64,000 bases of DNA from Phyllosticta citriasiana. Its lineage: Eukaryota > Ascomycota > Dothideomycetes > Botryosphaeriales > Phyllostictaceae. The translations under genes were made by a program, and so were the position numbers. The first letter of the stretch is position 1; each line of letters begins with the position of its first letter. Positions 1 through 11,574 of the stretch are shown here, in pieces. The DNA is taken from the NCBI GenBank assembly GCA_038021145.1, contig JBBPHT010000011.1, positions 558,001 through 622,000 of the forward strand, read 5' to 3'. Below the pieces are notes generated by a model, which was given only the letters and a program-made list of their open reading frames with translations, had not been told where the DNA came from and did not search any database.

Positions 1-1970
1 CAAGGGTACACATATGGGCAGGGGTTCTGAGCTTGGGCAGCTACGTGGGGAGTGGAATGATGAATATGAAAGAACCTACCGCAGTAACCGCCCATGCCAT
101 GTTTTGCTGCAAGTATGGGATCATGTCGTTCGCTTCCATACACGGCACGTCGCCGTTGGAGACACGCTTCTCCAAATTGTTGGTAATGGGAATGGAACCG
201 TAAAGGGCCGAGTTTCCTGACCGACCAGACGCCATCGCAGTACCAACGAAAAGACCTGAGGCTCCAAGAAGGCTCTCATCCGAGCGCCACTCGTCAGGGT
301 TGCCACTGTACGGCCCGAGGAATACATAAATAGAACCGGAACCGCCAAGAGCAAACTTGTCAATCTTGTAGTTGACTGAGTACTCGGTGCGCATTTGGTT
401 CTTCTTTGCCGCGCCAGAATCAACTGAACCGGGCTGGACAAATTCTTTGACAGTTTCGACGACGTCGTCCATCATTTCACCAAGGGTTTCTCCGATTTTG
501 CCCACGGTTCGTTTGGTTGGGTGGCCAATCGTAGGCTGACCGTACATGTTGTTGATTGTCGTCCTCAGGGCGTTGATGTCGGGATTCTGCGTCTCGGGAT
601 AATCGTAATGCATCTTCTTCCAGTCTCGGCAAGATTCAGATGTCCAGAACGTGCCAGAGCTGTCCGAGTGGAAAGGAGTCAATGCTGTCGAGAGTTAACA
701 TCAAAATGTAGTTCATACTAGGAGATAAATGTCTTACGAGAGTTTGCGTCCTGAATAGAACCAGCATTGATGGTGTATGTAGAGTAGTCCTGAATCTCGG
801 GCAACACGTAGCTATCTGGGTGAAGAGTCTGCCAAATGGCAAGCACTCTGTCAACTTGGATGTGGTGGAGCATAAAGAACGGGTCAAAGGCAGACCATGG
901 CACTTCGAGCATGTTGCCGTTGCTGCCACCCACGTAATTGTGCACCCAGCCATGGATCGTTTCAAAGCTCTGGTATTGAGCAGGGTGATAGGATGCCATG
1001 CTGCTGACGAGTGTGAAGTTGTCGTAATTGACAAACAGGTCATAGAGAGCGTCTCTCAGTTGAACGCGGAGCGACTGCATGTTGGTCTTGACTTTGCCCT
1101 CGGTGTTCTGAGCGTCTGCGGTCAAGCTCGTAGGGTAGCGCAAGGTCGTCTGATACTGCTGAAATTGGGGTTCACTTGGATCTTCCAGGTCGCTGGGAAT
1201 CAAAGGGTGAAATCGGTATTGGAACAGAGGGTTGTCGATGATTTGGGTGCCATTGGGAAGCGTGACATTGATTTTGGGAGTTGTGACGAAATCCGGAATG
1301 TTGGTATCGTTTTCAGGAGGCAAAACCGCCCAATCCAAGTAAGGCGCTCTGAAGCTTTTCGCAGCCTGTACCCACGCAGCCTTGTCAGGGCTTTCGGGCA
1401 AAGCATTGGCGACGTCCTGGACATGGCCCCAAAGCAATTGCTGTTTTTCGTCAGCTTGTGGGTTTTTAGAAGATAAACAAACGGACCTCGTAGAGCGCAG
1501 CGTATGGCCTGTGCCAAGTCATGAAAATGTTCGAACTGTGCACACAGTAGCCAATCTTGTTGTACCCGGTGGAAGGAACTCCGTCCCAGTCCTTGAATGG
1601 CATGCCATGAATACCTTTTATGCGCATTAGTCGACCTTCACAATTGTCAGCGTGTTGAAAACTCACCCATAATAGAGTACCATGACAACTTGTCATTCTG
1701 ATCCATGGCTTGAAACTTTTGCAGTCCGAGAAGATACAAGTTCCATTGCTCCTTGCTTCTCTGGAGGTCCCTGATCTCCAAGCGCAGCTCTGTTGAGCCG
1801 CTGTCGGCTCCGGTAATAGCAAAAGTTCCACCATTGCCTTGACGCCGCGATAGATCTTCCAGCACATGAGGTCTGCGGCCAGCATCCAAGGGTGAACAGT
1901 TTCCAGAGGAGATTAGGGCAGTCCCCGACAGCGCCAAGGTGAGAAGGCGAACCGGGAGACTGGCAGGCAT
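1..1970 (-). CDS. Secreted tyrosinase (type-3 copper polyphenol oxidase), partial at left edge
   Basis: Tyrosinases oxidise monophenols and o-diphenols to quinones for melanin or cuticle-type pigments. Exons read 1970-1667, 1614-1487, 1440-738 and 684-80, giving 580 codons in frame. The N-terminus is a signal peptide (about 25 residues, hydrophobic LLTLALSGTALI). The CuA site shows H104, H127 and H136 (TWHRPY). C125 lies two residues before H127, the spacing of the Cys-His thioether in fungal tyrosinases. CuB shows H307, H311 (HGWVH) and DPFFMLHH...VDR at about 331-341. Introns are 52, 46 and 53 nt, and their removal joins IMG-IHGMPF, LYE-QLLWG and ANS-PLTPF. Unspliced, the frame stops at 41-43. 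A fourth intron (79-27, ending CTCAG) could instead carry the C-terminal part beyond the window. Neighbours show no pigment cluster. Family is secure; the 3' end is not. Confidence 0.9.
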
Positions 1971-4384
1971 GTTGGTATAGATGATGGGATTGTTGCAAAA
2001 GCGATTGATGGTAAACGAGCGGCGGGTACTTGACTTTTTTGTCTGTGCGAGGCTTCAACCCCGACTGGGATACAGGATTCCACCCGTGGAGACCCAATGG
2101 CAGGTTTAACGAGTGAGTGGACGGGGATGAGTGGAGTGCCTCGTCGATGGACAAGCCGGGGACAACGGACACTTTAAACAGGGCCAAGAGGAATAAAAAG
2201 AGCGGCCGGGCAAAATACGGAAAGAACACACCCCATGTCTCAGGCGGTGCAGAGGGCCGGATTGCTTTTTAATATCAAGAGGAGCTTGGCCGGGGTGGGA
2301 TCAGGGAGATGGGGGGTGGACGCCGTGCGTGGTTGCTGGCTTGCCGGCGGCGGCGTCATTCTGGCGAGGTACAACAGACGGTTGCAAGCCCGGGCAGCGC
2401 CGTGTGAAGACATGGCAGAGGTATGTGATGTGATGCTGCAGAAGGATCGGGGACAGGCTGGCGCACAGACGAGGCGACCGAGTAGGTAGCGTGGTGTGTG
2501 GCGCAACTGGGACGGAACCGGTGCGATCCTCCTGCCATGGAGGCGTAGGCGAGGCTGGGGACCAACAGGAGATGTGGACAGGCTCGAGATGTGCGGCCGG
2601 GTTGATGGCGATCTCTCGAGCGAGTAAGTGTTGCCATGTAGTATTGCAGGACTGTGTTGCGCGACCTCGGCCCATCCAGGGTCCTACCTTGCCCATGCGC
2701 CCTGCGCTTTTGTTTCTCTCTCCCTGAAACCTCGACCGCTTACACCGCCTTCGCTGCCACTTCCAACTTTCTGTCCTGTCCTCATGAACAGAGCCTCTCC
2801 TTGAGTCAGCCTGCGCGGCAATCCGTCATCAACCGTGTGCTGTCTGACCCGCCGCGGTTGCACCCATAGTATTGATTGCCTCCATTCGGCTTTGCCGCAC
2901 ATACTTTTGACGTGCAACTCACCTCCCCTGCGCTGGGCCGCCTTTATGCCTGGCCCACCCCGCTGAGGAGCCCGAGGCCGTGGCGCCGTGCCCTGCGTTT
3001 TCGTCTGCACACGCGCTGCGTGCACAGGTTGCAAAACACCATACGGGACATGCCGCCGAATGACGCGAACTACAGTCATCTTCTCCCCAAGCTCTGATCC
3101 CGGATGGACTCGCAGGTCCTGACCTGACAGTTTGTGCGAGAAGCCGTCGGAAGCAGTCAGTGTGCCAATTCCAGTTCCTGAAAATGGCTGTCCAGGTCTC
3201 ACTCTGGTGAAGATCAGCCAAGCGAGAACCAGGTGGGAGACGTCGTACGTGGTTGCACCGTGGTAGCTCGGCGCGTACACGTCCAGAAAACTTTGTTGAC
3301 GTGTGGAAAGCTCATCATCCTGCTGGAGCCAGCTGTGACTTGAGGAATGCGCAACCTCGTATTCCCACCACTGCGCTGAATGCTGTCGAACTTCCGCTGT
3401 TGTAGTCGTTACCCTCAAACACGAGGCTGTCGTAGCTCAAGATAACCACGGGTGTGGTTGTGTGGGTGTTGACATGGACTTGGATTCCCATGACGATGAA
3501 GCAAGCTTTGGTCCGTGCATGCTGACAGCCCTGATTGTCAAGCGAGCAACTCCATCAATCAATTCATGGATGGCCAAAGCTCCAACGTCGAGCAAAAATG
3601 TTTCGGCAGTTCTGAGTTGATGGCTTGGCTACAATTGCAGCTGTGGATGCTCGACCGCTACTGTGCTGCGGACATGTATCAAGCCCGCGCTTTTTCGCTG
3701 AAAACTCGAGCAATTGAGACGACGCGGTTGGACTGATGCGAAATCGAGCTGATGCCCATTGGCTTGGCCACGGAGAAACACGTCTGGTGCGATCTAAAAT
3801 CCATTTGGATACTGCTGGATGGAATTGAAAAGACGTCATCTGTTCGCAGGCGAAGAAAGGTTGATCGCGCAAAGGGGCAAGGTTTGAGATTTCACATCGA
3901 TCAGTGCAAGGTCCTCCCTGCCAGGAATGTCAACCTCTCGCCGACTTGTAAAAGTTCGCACGTTGATTGAGAATGGACACACTAGAATTAAATTGCGATG
4001 ACTCGGATCCCTTGCCGGAGCTCGCTGAAAGTTAGAGACAACGAGTACGCCAGGGAGGACGCGATGGAAAAAGCTGGTTTCGTCCCCGTCCGAAAGTGGC
4101 TTGTCTTCCATGCATCATGCACATCACGCACTACGACATCAGCAATCCCAGCCACAAGCGTAGCGGTATGACATAGGTGAGACAAATTCTGGATTTGATG
4201 ACAGAATGCGAGAAAACTTCAACCGACCTCAGACTACGGCATTGCTGCAACACTTAGCTTCTGGCTGACCAGCACCGGCCGACTAAGTTGGAAGGGCCTA
4301 CCTTCAACGCATCGAGACTTGAGGATGCGAATCGTGTATACCCGTTTTTTTCGAGAATCATTCTTGGGATCACCAGGACGGCTA
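1971..4384. other. Intergenic region, no supported gene (2.4 kb)
   Basis: This lies between the 5' side of the tyrosinase gene and the 3' end of ssr4. It holds a promoter-proximal stretch for the tyrosinase. There is a 244-codon open frame on the minus strand at 2684-3418, but I recognise no domain in it and it lacks an obvious splice partner. No repeats of note. Confidence 0.5.
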
Positions 4385-6695
4385 CTAATTTGTTGCGTCG
4401 TCGGGATGGTCGCTCTCGTTCCTCGGCTCCGTGCCATGGAACGCGTCTCCAAAAGCATCTCCTTCAAGTCCCAAATCCAAGTCATCGCCGCCGGTATAGT
4501 CCGCCAGTGCGTCACCAGCCGTGTCAAAGGGAAAGTCAGAGGTGTCGAACATGCCGGGCGTGTTTCCGGCCGCAGAGGCAGGCGCTGACGTTGCTGCGCT
4601 TTCCTGAGGCTGTGCTGAGGTCGAAGTCTGCTGTGCGTCGTTGCTCTGCCCTGGAGCTCCACTAGTCGATGATGCATCTTTGCCCCGGCCGTCCGCAGTA
4701 GATGTATTGTCGGTTGTGGCGGCTGTCTGATTGTTTGAGTCAACCATTACCCAGTCATCTCCAGTCTTTTCACTGGGGCCGTCCTCCAGAGCGGTCATGT
4801 CAATGTCCAGGTCCATGCCTTCCATCAGATCGAGACCACCGTCCCCACTCTGTGCATCTTGTTGACTCTGCTCTTGACCAGCCAGAGACGTTTGGTGTTG
4901 CGTTGCGGATGCAGTGCCAGCTTGTGGTTGAGCATCTGCATGAGAAACAGGTGGAACTTGTAACGAGGAGCTTCCAGGCGTGTCCACTAACGAGTTGGAA
5001 GTATACTGGTCCAGAAGTCCAGCAGCGGTGTCTTCGCCATCCATCGGGGTATCTTCCAGGCCCCCATTAGCCTCGCCGCTTGCCGTGAATTGGTCTTCTG
5101 CGTTTGTGTCGTTCCCGTTGCGAACCGTCATTTCGGACTGCTCAATGAGTCCGCCCTTGTCTATGCAGTTGACATTTTTTCGGGGTGTGATCATGACGCC
5201 GAGCGACTTTTCCACCTTCTGAACTATGTCGCCAGCTTTGACACCTGATGCGTCTTCACTTGCCGGAGGTGGTGGGGCGCCTGATAGGCCACGGTTGGTC
5301 TGCGCCTCGTCGAAGGCAGTCGCCCTGAGCTTTCTCTCAGCCTCAACATAAGTCTTGCTCTTGGTCAGCGCGGCCATCTTTTTCGAATGCTCGGCCTTCA
5401 TTTTCTCCAATTGCTCCTCCTCATCCTTGATGAAATTGTTAACGCGCTCTTCAAGCTCTTTGAATTTCTCTACGCTGAGCTTCTCATACTCTTTGGCACC
5501 GCCATGACCCGAGACAATCGATTGGGGAGCGGGAGTATCAAGAATGCCATCGGTAAGTTGTGCGAGTCCACCCATGAGTCCCAAGCCAAGGTTCAGAGGC
5601 TTGATCGTTCCGGCCGCGTACGGAGACGAAAACACCTCTTCCATCCACTCGTGATGCTGAGTATACCTCATCGTGCTGATGTCACGGGGCGTCAGGTGAT
5701 CCAGCAAATCGCCAATCGCAGTGTTTTCTTCATCCTCAATTGTACTGTCGTGGTGCATGCCAACAGCTGCGGGCGGCATTCCAGGGTGCACTCCTCCGGG
5801 CATTTGCGTAGGAGGCATCTGTCGAGGCCTTTTTGCAGGCGAAGGTCCAATGGCTGATGCTTGGCCTTGCTGGTAGAATTGAGCTTGCCTAAAGCCCGGG
5901 CCTGGCTGCATTGGGTTTCCCGGATACATGCCCATTGGTTGACCATGACCATGAGGCATCTGACCACCCGGCGCGAAGCTAATGTTGGGCCAGTTGTGGC
6001 GGTCGTGCAGCATGAATTCCTTGCGCGCCATTTGGCCCTGGCCCTCGAGAAAGCGGCGCTCTTGAACTAGTCTTTGCATTTCGGCGTTGAGAGGAATACG
6101 CGACGTCGGGATACGTGCTTGAGGCTCGGACTGCGAATAGTGCACAATCCACAGGTTTGGCTCAAACATTGGGCCGTTGGGCGTAGCCTTGTGGACGAGG
6201 CGGTAGCGATGTCTTTGATGCAAGGTGACTTGCTCATATCCGGGACGATATCCGCTGCGGCGCACCAGAATTTCCACGGTCTGCGCATCAATCAGCGAGG
6301 GCAAAGTTGGCCTTGAATTGCCAATCTCACATATCCACGTTGAGAGTCAAAGGTGTAAGTTTGCTCGGGGTCGGCCCACATATAGCCATCGCTGGCATAC
6401 ATGCTACCCCTTTGATTGGTTGGTTGCCATTCTAGAAAAACAGTGCCATCGCCCGGCGGCGCCTGGAAGTATTGCCACGACACTGGCGCACCGTCCTTGA
6501 CGATGCGCGGGCCATTGAGAAGATATTCGACGGCCTGCTCGACGGAAAGAGTCGCAAGCGTAGGGTAGCGGTAGCTGGAGACGAGGTGCACGTGTGGGAG
6601 CTGTGAGACGCGAGATGTTAGCTTGACGTTGAGGAAGAGGTCGAATGCGCGGCCCATACAATGAAGTTCGGCACGCCCTGGCTTGGGTCCTGCAT
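4385..6695 (-). CDS. ssr4: SWI/SNF and RSC chromatin-remodelling subunit Ssr4 (DUF1750 family)
   Basis: Fission yeast Ssr4 is a shared subunit of the SWI/SNF and RSC nucleosome remodellers, so this is predicted to be a nuclear chromatin factor. Exons are 6695-6660, 6600-6331 and 6280-4385, encoding 733 residues. The first exon is only 12 codons. Its intron (59 nt, GTATGG...CACAG) joins VPNFI to LPHVHLV, which restores the start typical of fungal DUF1750 proteins (MQDPSQG). The second intron (50 nt) joins QRGY to TVEILVRRSGY. The conserved globular part covers about residues 10-205 and includes YASDGYMWADPEQ, WIVHY and RKEFMLHDRHNWP. After it comes a Pro/Met/Gln-rich linker, a Lys/Glu-rich stretch likely to be coiled coil (about 370-430), and a low-complexity acidic tail rich in Asp, Gly and Thr. 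The exon structure fits the family well. Confidence 0.88.
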
Positions 6696-7127
6696 GGCGT
6701 GCAACAGGCGTAACTTGCCTGCGCAAAGGGTCGAAGAAGAGGGCAAGTGAAGTTAACAGTGGAGGTCTTCGGACGGGAACGCGATGCGTCGAACGCGTTG
6801 CTGGTTACCGAGCTGGGAACGAAGGTCGGGCGTGTTCCCAGCCGCAAGTCGCTGAAACTCGGCGCACAGGCCACTTGATGCTTACTTCAGCATACCTGCA
6901 CCTCCACACCTTCATCGCTCTCAAGGTTGCATGTACGCAAATGTTGGCATGATTGTGAGAGCGCTTGCTTGTCACATGTGGATGTGAGGATCACACATAT
7001 CCCGCTAAAATTACATTGTTCCATTGATTGTTTGTGAATAGCCGCTCCGAACTCTATCCAAGTGACATGCTTGAACATTCGAATCCTGTCCAGCGCCCCT
7101 TCTACGATGATAGAAGTTTGGTGCCTC
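6696..7127. other. Intergenic, ssr4 5' side to RRM gene 3' end
   Basis: About 430 bases upstream of ssr4 and downstream of the RRM-protein gene. I see no gene, repeat or clear promoter motif. Confidence 0.5.
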
Positions 7128-8252
7128 TCATCCCAGAATCTTGAGGCCGCCCTTCGTCTTGCTCTGCTTCTTCTGTACACCTGCTCCCGTATTTGAGTGC
7201 CCTCTTCCTCCGCCTCCGCCTTTTCCACCCTTGTTGTTTCTCCGATCGTTGGGGGCAGTGGCCTTGATTTCGGTGGTGCTTCGCTTGATGAGAACAGGAT
7301 GACTGCCAATGTACTTTCCCTGCATCTCCTTGGCGGCTTGAAAGTAGTCGTCGCCGTTGCTGAAGCTCACAAAGCCATATCCTTTGCTTTTGGTAGTTCG
7401 TTTGTCGCGCACGACGCGGGCTTTCTGGATAGACGTGTAGCGAGAAAACGCCTTGTGAAGAGACTCGTCTGTAACTTCTCCAGCTAGGTTTCCAACAAAC
7501 AAACGGAAATGCGCAGGGTCCCACTCCAGCAGGGACGAGTCTTGCCAAGTCTTGCCGCCTCCAGATCTAACCACTGTCTTCTGCTTGCCGTCGGCGCCAG
7601 AGACAACAGCCGCAACATCGGTGTCCGTGTTTGCAGCAGACTGCAGCTCCTTGTTGCTCATGCCGGCCGAAGATCCCATCTTGTCGCCCAAAGGCGTGGC
7701 ATTTGCGTTAGTTGCGCCCAGCATGGCGGCCTTGGGACCCTTGGAGGTACCGTCATCTCTGTTGATGTATGCGCTCTGCCACTGGGCTATTTGAGCTTCA
7801 TATTCGGGATCATACGAGCTGTTGGTGGCCCCGTAGCCACCGCTGGGAGTTTGACCCGGCGCGGGAAAAGGGTTGCGAATCTGCGGGGGAGTAGGGTGGT
7901 GATATGGGTCGACGCTCAGCTGTGAGTAGTATGGCGCCTGGGGTTGATAGGCATTGGACTGATAGCCGCCGCCCGTGTAGCTAGACTGGGCTCCTGGATA
8001 GGCGCTTGGGGGTTGGGGACCAGCGGCTACGGTAGGAGTTTGCGACTGCCATGACTGAGGGTTGCTGGCCACAGTACGCGGCTTGAAAGCAGTGAAGGCA
8101 CCTTGTTGCGACTTGCTACTTGAGTTGGAGCTGGGGCCAAACTTGGAGAAGGCCGGTGGCTGGGCGGGCGGGGGAGGACGCGCCGGCAGAGAGGGGTGAG
8201 GTTGAGGAGTGGTCGACGAGGATTTGGGACCTGAAGGCGGAGGATTCGACAT
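7128..8252 (-). CDS. RBM42-like RNA-binding protein with one RRM
   Basis: Single-exon gene, 374 residues. A long N-terminal region is low complexity and rich in Pro, Ser, Gln, Tyr and Gly (about 1-240). One RNA recognition motif follows at about 247-325, with RNP2 (LFVGNL) and RNP1 (KGYGFVSF). The C-terminus is Gly- and Lys-rich, with a GGKGGGGGRG patch and a KGGLKILG end. A Pro-rich N-terminus, a single late RRM flanked by an R/K-rich tail, and the HFRLFVGNLAGEV context are characteristic of the RBM42 family. Animal members associate with spliceosomal and stress-granule RNPs. RNA binding is well supported; the process served here is inferred. The start at 8252 is the first ATG of the frame. 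Confidence 0.85.
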   Translation of the reverse strand: MSNPPPSGPKSSSTTPQPHPSLPARPPPPAQPPAFSKFGPSSNSSSKSQQGAFTAFKPRTVASNPQSWQSQTPTVAAGPQPPSAYPGAQSSYTGGGYQSNAYQPQAPYYSQLSVDPYHHPTPPQIRNPFPAPGQTPSGGYGATNSSYDPEYEAQIAQWQSAYINRDDGTSKGPKAAMLGATNANATPLGDKMGSSAGMSNKELQSAANTDTDVAAVVSGADGKQKTVVRSGGGKTWQDSSLLEWDPAHFRLFVGNLAGEVTDESLHKAFSRYTSIQKARVVRDKRTTKSKGYGFVSFSNGDDYFQAAKEMQGKYIGSHPVLIKRSTTEIKATAPNDRRNNKGGKGGGGGRGHSNTGAGVQKKQSKTKGGLKILG

Positions 8253-9135
8253 GATGAACGGGTGCGCGACGCTCTTTGCGGAGTTAACGAGACTTACAGC
8301 TCAGGCTCGTCCGTCTCCGATGCCGGTAGATTGGGGCGGAGCAAGGCCGGGCCGTGCTCTCTTTCTCTCGCTCTCTCTCTCTCTCTCTCTCAGAGTGTCG
8401 ACGGTATGGGAGGGAGGGGTGCGGTGTGACTGGGCCGAGAATGACGATGACCGCGAGCGCACGGATGGTGTTGTTGAGTTTTCGTTGCTGCGGCGGCGGA
8501 GCTGACACGCAGGAATAATAATCGCGGGCGGGCGATTAGTAGGCTGGACCAGCACGGTAGGTAAGCCAGGAGCTCGTCGGCCCGCCCAAGTGTGTCTTTC
8601 GAGTCGCGATGCTGAAGGGGACAAGGAGCGGGAGGCCCTGCATCGGAGGCGCGGCGGGATTTGTTCGATTGTTTCGGGGCGGCATTCGGGGTTGGGAGCG
8701 ATGGAAGATGCGAGCGGAACTGGAAGTCGAGGCATTGTGTCATACCTTGGGAGGACTGGACCTGAGGGACCGGGACCTGCCCAGCCGAAAAATCCTCAGC
8801 CCCGCCAAACCAATCGTCCGTAGGTCGGCAGACCGTCCATCCCACCTACCTCTCCTCTCCTCTCTCACCCATCTCGCCCCTCGCCCCGGCAACACCTCTC
8901 ATCCATCATCCAAAGCCTCACACTGGTATGATCCCTACCCAGAGCCCCATTCTTTACCCGTCCGCCTAAGACGCGCAAACGCGAGTGCCCGCCGTGGCCC
9001 CGTCTTATAAAGCAAAACCGTCTGCTCCCGCACATCGGCCCTCCATCATCCCTCTCTCCTCCTCATCACTCTCTAACCCATTGACCCTCCTCCAGACCAA
9101 CCGCCCCATCTCCACCTCCATCCCATCAAGCAATC
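8253..9135. other. Divergent intergenic region between RRM gene and 6PGD gene
   Basis: An 883-base region holding the promoters of both genes. It contains a (CT)10 tract at 8371-8391, about 120 bases upstream of the RRM ATG. The last 300 bases before the 6PGD start are markedly pyrimidine-rich (CTCC/CATC runs), as is common for strongly expressed fungal housekeeping genes. No gene is seen. Confidence 0.5.
8371..8391. repeat. (CT)10 microsatellite
   Basis: Perfect CT dinucleotide run in the 5' region of the RRM-protein gene, preceded by a further imperfect CT-rich stretch from about 8358. Confidence 0.95.
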
Positions 9136-11088
9136 ATGTCTTCCGCCGTGTAAGTTCTCCCTGGCACTCTGCCTCTCCCTACCCCGCCGTCCGGCGTCAC
9201 GGAACCCCTCCCTCTGCGGGTTCAGCTGAGTCGCCGTCGGCCTTTGCTTGGATGCCGATTTCCATTTCACATCCTGTCGCCCCATTGACAAGACAATGAA
9301 TCTAACTCCAGCGCGCGTCTCTCCCGCATCGATGTGGGAGGACCTGCGCGCACCGATGCTAGTGGTGACTGGGGTCTCATTGGTTTGGTAAGTTCAGCCC
9401 CGCAATGCCCCTCCTCGCTGAATCTGTTCTAACAAGGTTTCCAGGCCGTCAGTAAGTCAATTCGCATCTTGCATCCCATGGGACCGCTTCTCACGATCCA
9501 ACAGTGGGCCAGAACCTGATCCTCAACGCTGCCGACCATGGCTTCACCGTTGTTGCCTACAACCGCACCGTCTCCAAGGTCGACCGCTTCCTTGACAACG
9601 AGGCCAAGGGCAAGTCCATCGTTGGCGCTCACTCCATGAAGGAGTTTGTTGCCAAGCTCAAGAAGCCCCGCAGGATGATGATGCTTGTCATGGCTGGCAA
9701 GCCTGTCGACGGTAAGGGACGGGACGAGCCGAGGTAGAGGCCTAGTTGGCTGACCAGGTGCAGACTTCATCGAGCAGATCATCGAGGCCGGTGCCGAGCC
9801 TGGCGACATCATCATCGACGGTGGTAACTCCCACTACCCCGACACCAACCGCCGCACCAAGTACCTGGCCGAGAAGGGCATCCGCTACGTCGGCTGTGGT
9901 GTTTCTGGTGGTGAGGAGGGTGCCCGCTACGGCCCCTCCATCATGCCCGGTGGTAACGAGGAGGCCTGGCCCTATATCAAGGACGTCCTCCAGAGCATCT
10001 CCGCCAAGAGCGACAACGAGCCTTGCTGCCAGTGGGTTGGCGACGAGGGTGCTGGTCACTATGTCAAGATGGTGAGTATTGAGCTCCAATTGGCAGCCTT
10101 TACAGCTACTTACCCAGACAGGTCCACAACGGTATCGAGTACGGTGACATGCAGCTCATCTCCGAGGCCTACGACATCATGAAGCGTGGTCTCGGCCTCT
10201 CCAACAAGGAGATGGGCGATGTTTTCGCCAAGTGGAACAAGGGTGTCCTCGACTCTTTCCTGATTGAGATCACCCGTGACATCCTCTACTTCAACGACGA
10301 TGATGGAACTCCTCTCCTTGAGAAGATCCTCGACTCTGCTGGCCAGAAGGGTACTGGCAAGTGGACCGCCATCAACGCTCTCGACCTCGGCATGCCCGTC
10401 ACCCTCATTGGCGAGGCTGTCTTCTCTCGTTGCCTTTCCTCCCTCAAGTCTGAGCGTGGCCGTGCCTCTCAGCTCCTGACTGGCCCCACCCCCAAGTTTG
10501 AGGGCGACAAGCAGTCCTTCATTGACGACCTTGAGCAGGCTCTGTACGCCTCCAAGATCATCTCGTACGCCCAGGGCTTCATGCTCATGCAGAACGTGAG
10601 TTGATCGACTTTTCAAATCCATGCTGGTTGCTGACAAGTCTTTGCAGGCCGCCAAGGAGTACGGCTGGAAGCTCCAGAAGCCCGAGATCGCCCTCATGTG
10701 GCGTGGTGGCTGCATCATCCGCTCTGTCTTCCTGAAGGACATCACCAACGCCTACCGCTCGAACCCCGACCTCGAGAACCTGCTGTTCGACGACTTCTTC
10801 CACAAGGCCATTGACACTGCTCAGGCTGGCTGGAGAAACGTCGTCAGCAAGAGTGCTCTGTGGGGTATCCCTCTGCCCGCCTTCAGCACTGCCCTCAGCT
10901 TCTACGACGGCTACCGCACCAAGGACCTCCCCGCCAACCTCCTCCAGGCCCAGCGTGACTACTTTGGTGCGCACACCTTCAAGATCAAGCCCGAGTTCGC
11001 CAGCGCCAAGTACCCCGAGGGCGAGAACATCCACGTCAACTGGACCGGCCGTGGCGGCAACGTCTCGGCGTCGACTTACAACGCTTAA
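9136..11088 (+). CDS. 6-phosphogluconate dehydrogenase, decarboxylating
   Basis: Cytosolic pentose-phosphate enzyme that turns 6-phosphogluconate plus NADP+ into ribulose-5-phosphate, CO2 and NADPH. Exons are 9136-9149, 9312-9387, 9445-9451, 9505-9711, 9764-10071, 10122-10595 and 10648-11088, giving 508 residues. The NADP fold begins at GLIGLAVMGQNL. The substrate signature IIDGGNSHYPDT, the CGVSGGEEGARYGPS loop, and GHYVKMVHNGIEYGDMQ with its catalytic Lys are all present, and the C-terminus is complete. The third coding exon is only 7 nt (GCCGTCA). It supplies A-V and the first base of M in the GLAVMGQ motif, and without it the dinucleotide-binding loop is broken. Introns 1-3 crowd the first 40 codons. 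The 162-nt first intron splits codon 5. Codon bias is strongly C/G-ending, as in highly expressed genes. Confidence 0.97.
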
Positions 11089-11574
11089 ACGAACATGTCT
11101 TGGTGAAGTAATTGGAGGAGAGAGGATGATCATAGAAGGGCACTCGGCGCGCGTTCTTTGAGGATGAACCGGTCGTTGGCAGTTTCGTTTTATCTCGAGT
11201 GAACGACGTAGATTGAATATATTGCATGAATGATTAAGTTGCATCAAGTGATGAGCGTTTTGGCAATGGCGAGTGGAACGTGTCGGAGCGGTGCAATGCG
11301 TGGTGCAGGTAGGTACTGGGGACGTGGACCTGAGTCGAAACGCGCGCACTGACTCGCCCGGCCATCGTCACCCCAGGCCAGGCCAAGGTGACTGAACCTT
11401 GAAGCTCGACCAGACGGTCTTCTCGCAACCACCCCACCAGCAGACCGCCCTCCCGCGCCGTCTCCCTTTCTCGTCGCTCCTTTTCCTCCTTTTAATGCGG
11501 TCGCATGCCGCCTCAGCACCAGATCTGAGGGAGCACGCAGCCTAGACGAGTCCGACCAGTTCGCGCGCACCGCA
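11089..11574. other. Intergenic, 6PGD 3' side to LSM12-like gene
   Basis: About 490 bases with the 6PGD 3' UTR and the promoter of the LSM12-like gene. It is pyrimidine-rich near 11450-11490. No other feature is seen. Confidence 0.5.

Noticed and set aside
820..1476. 218-codon plus-strand frame
   Set aside because: Antisense shadow of tyrosinase exon 3, whose copper motifs show the real coding strand.
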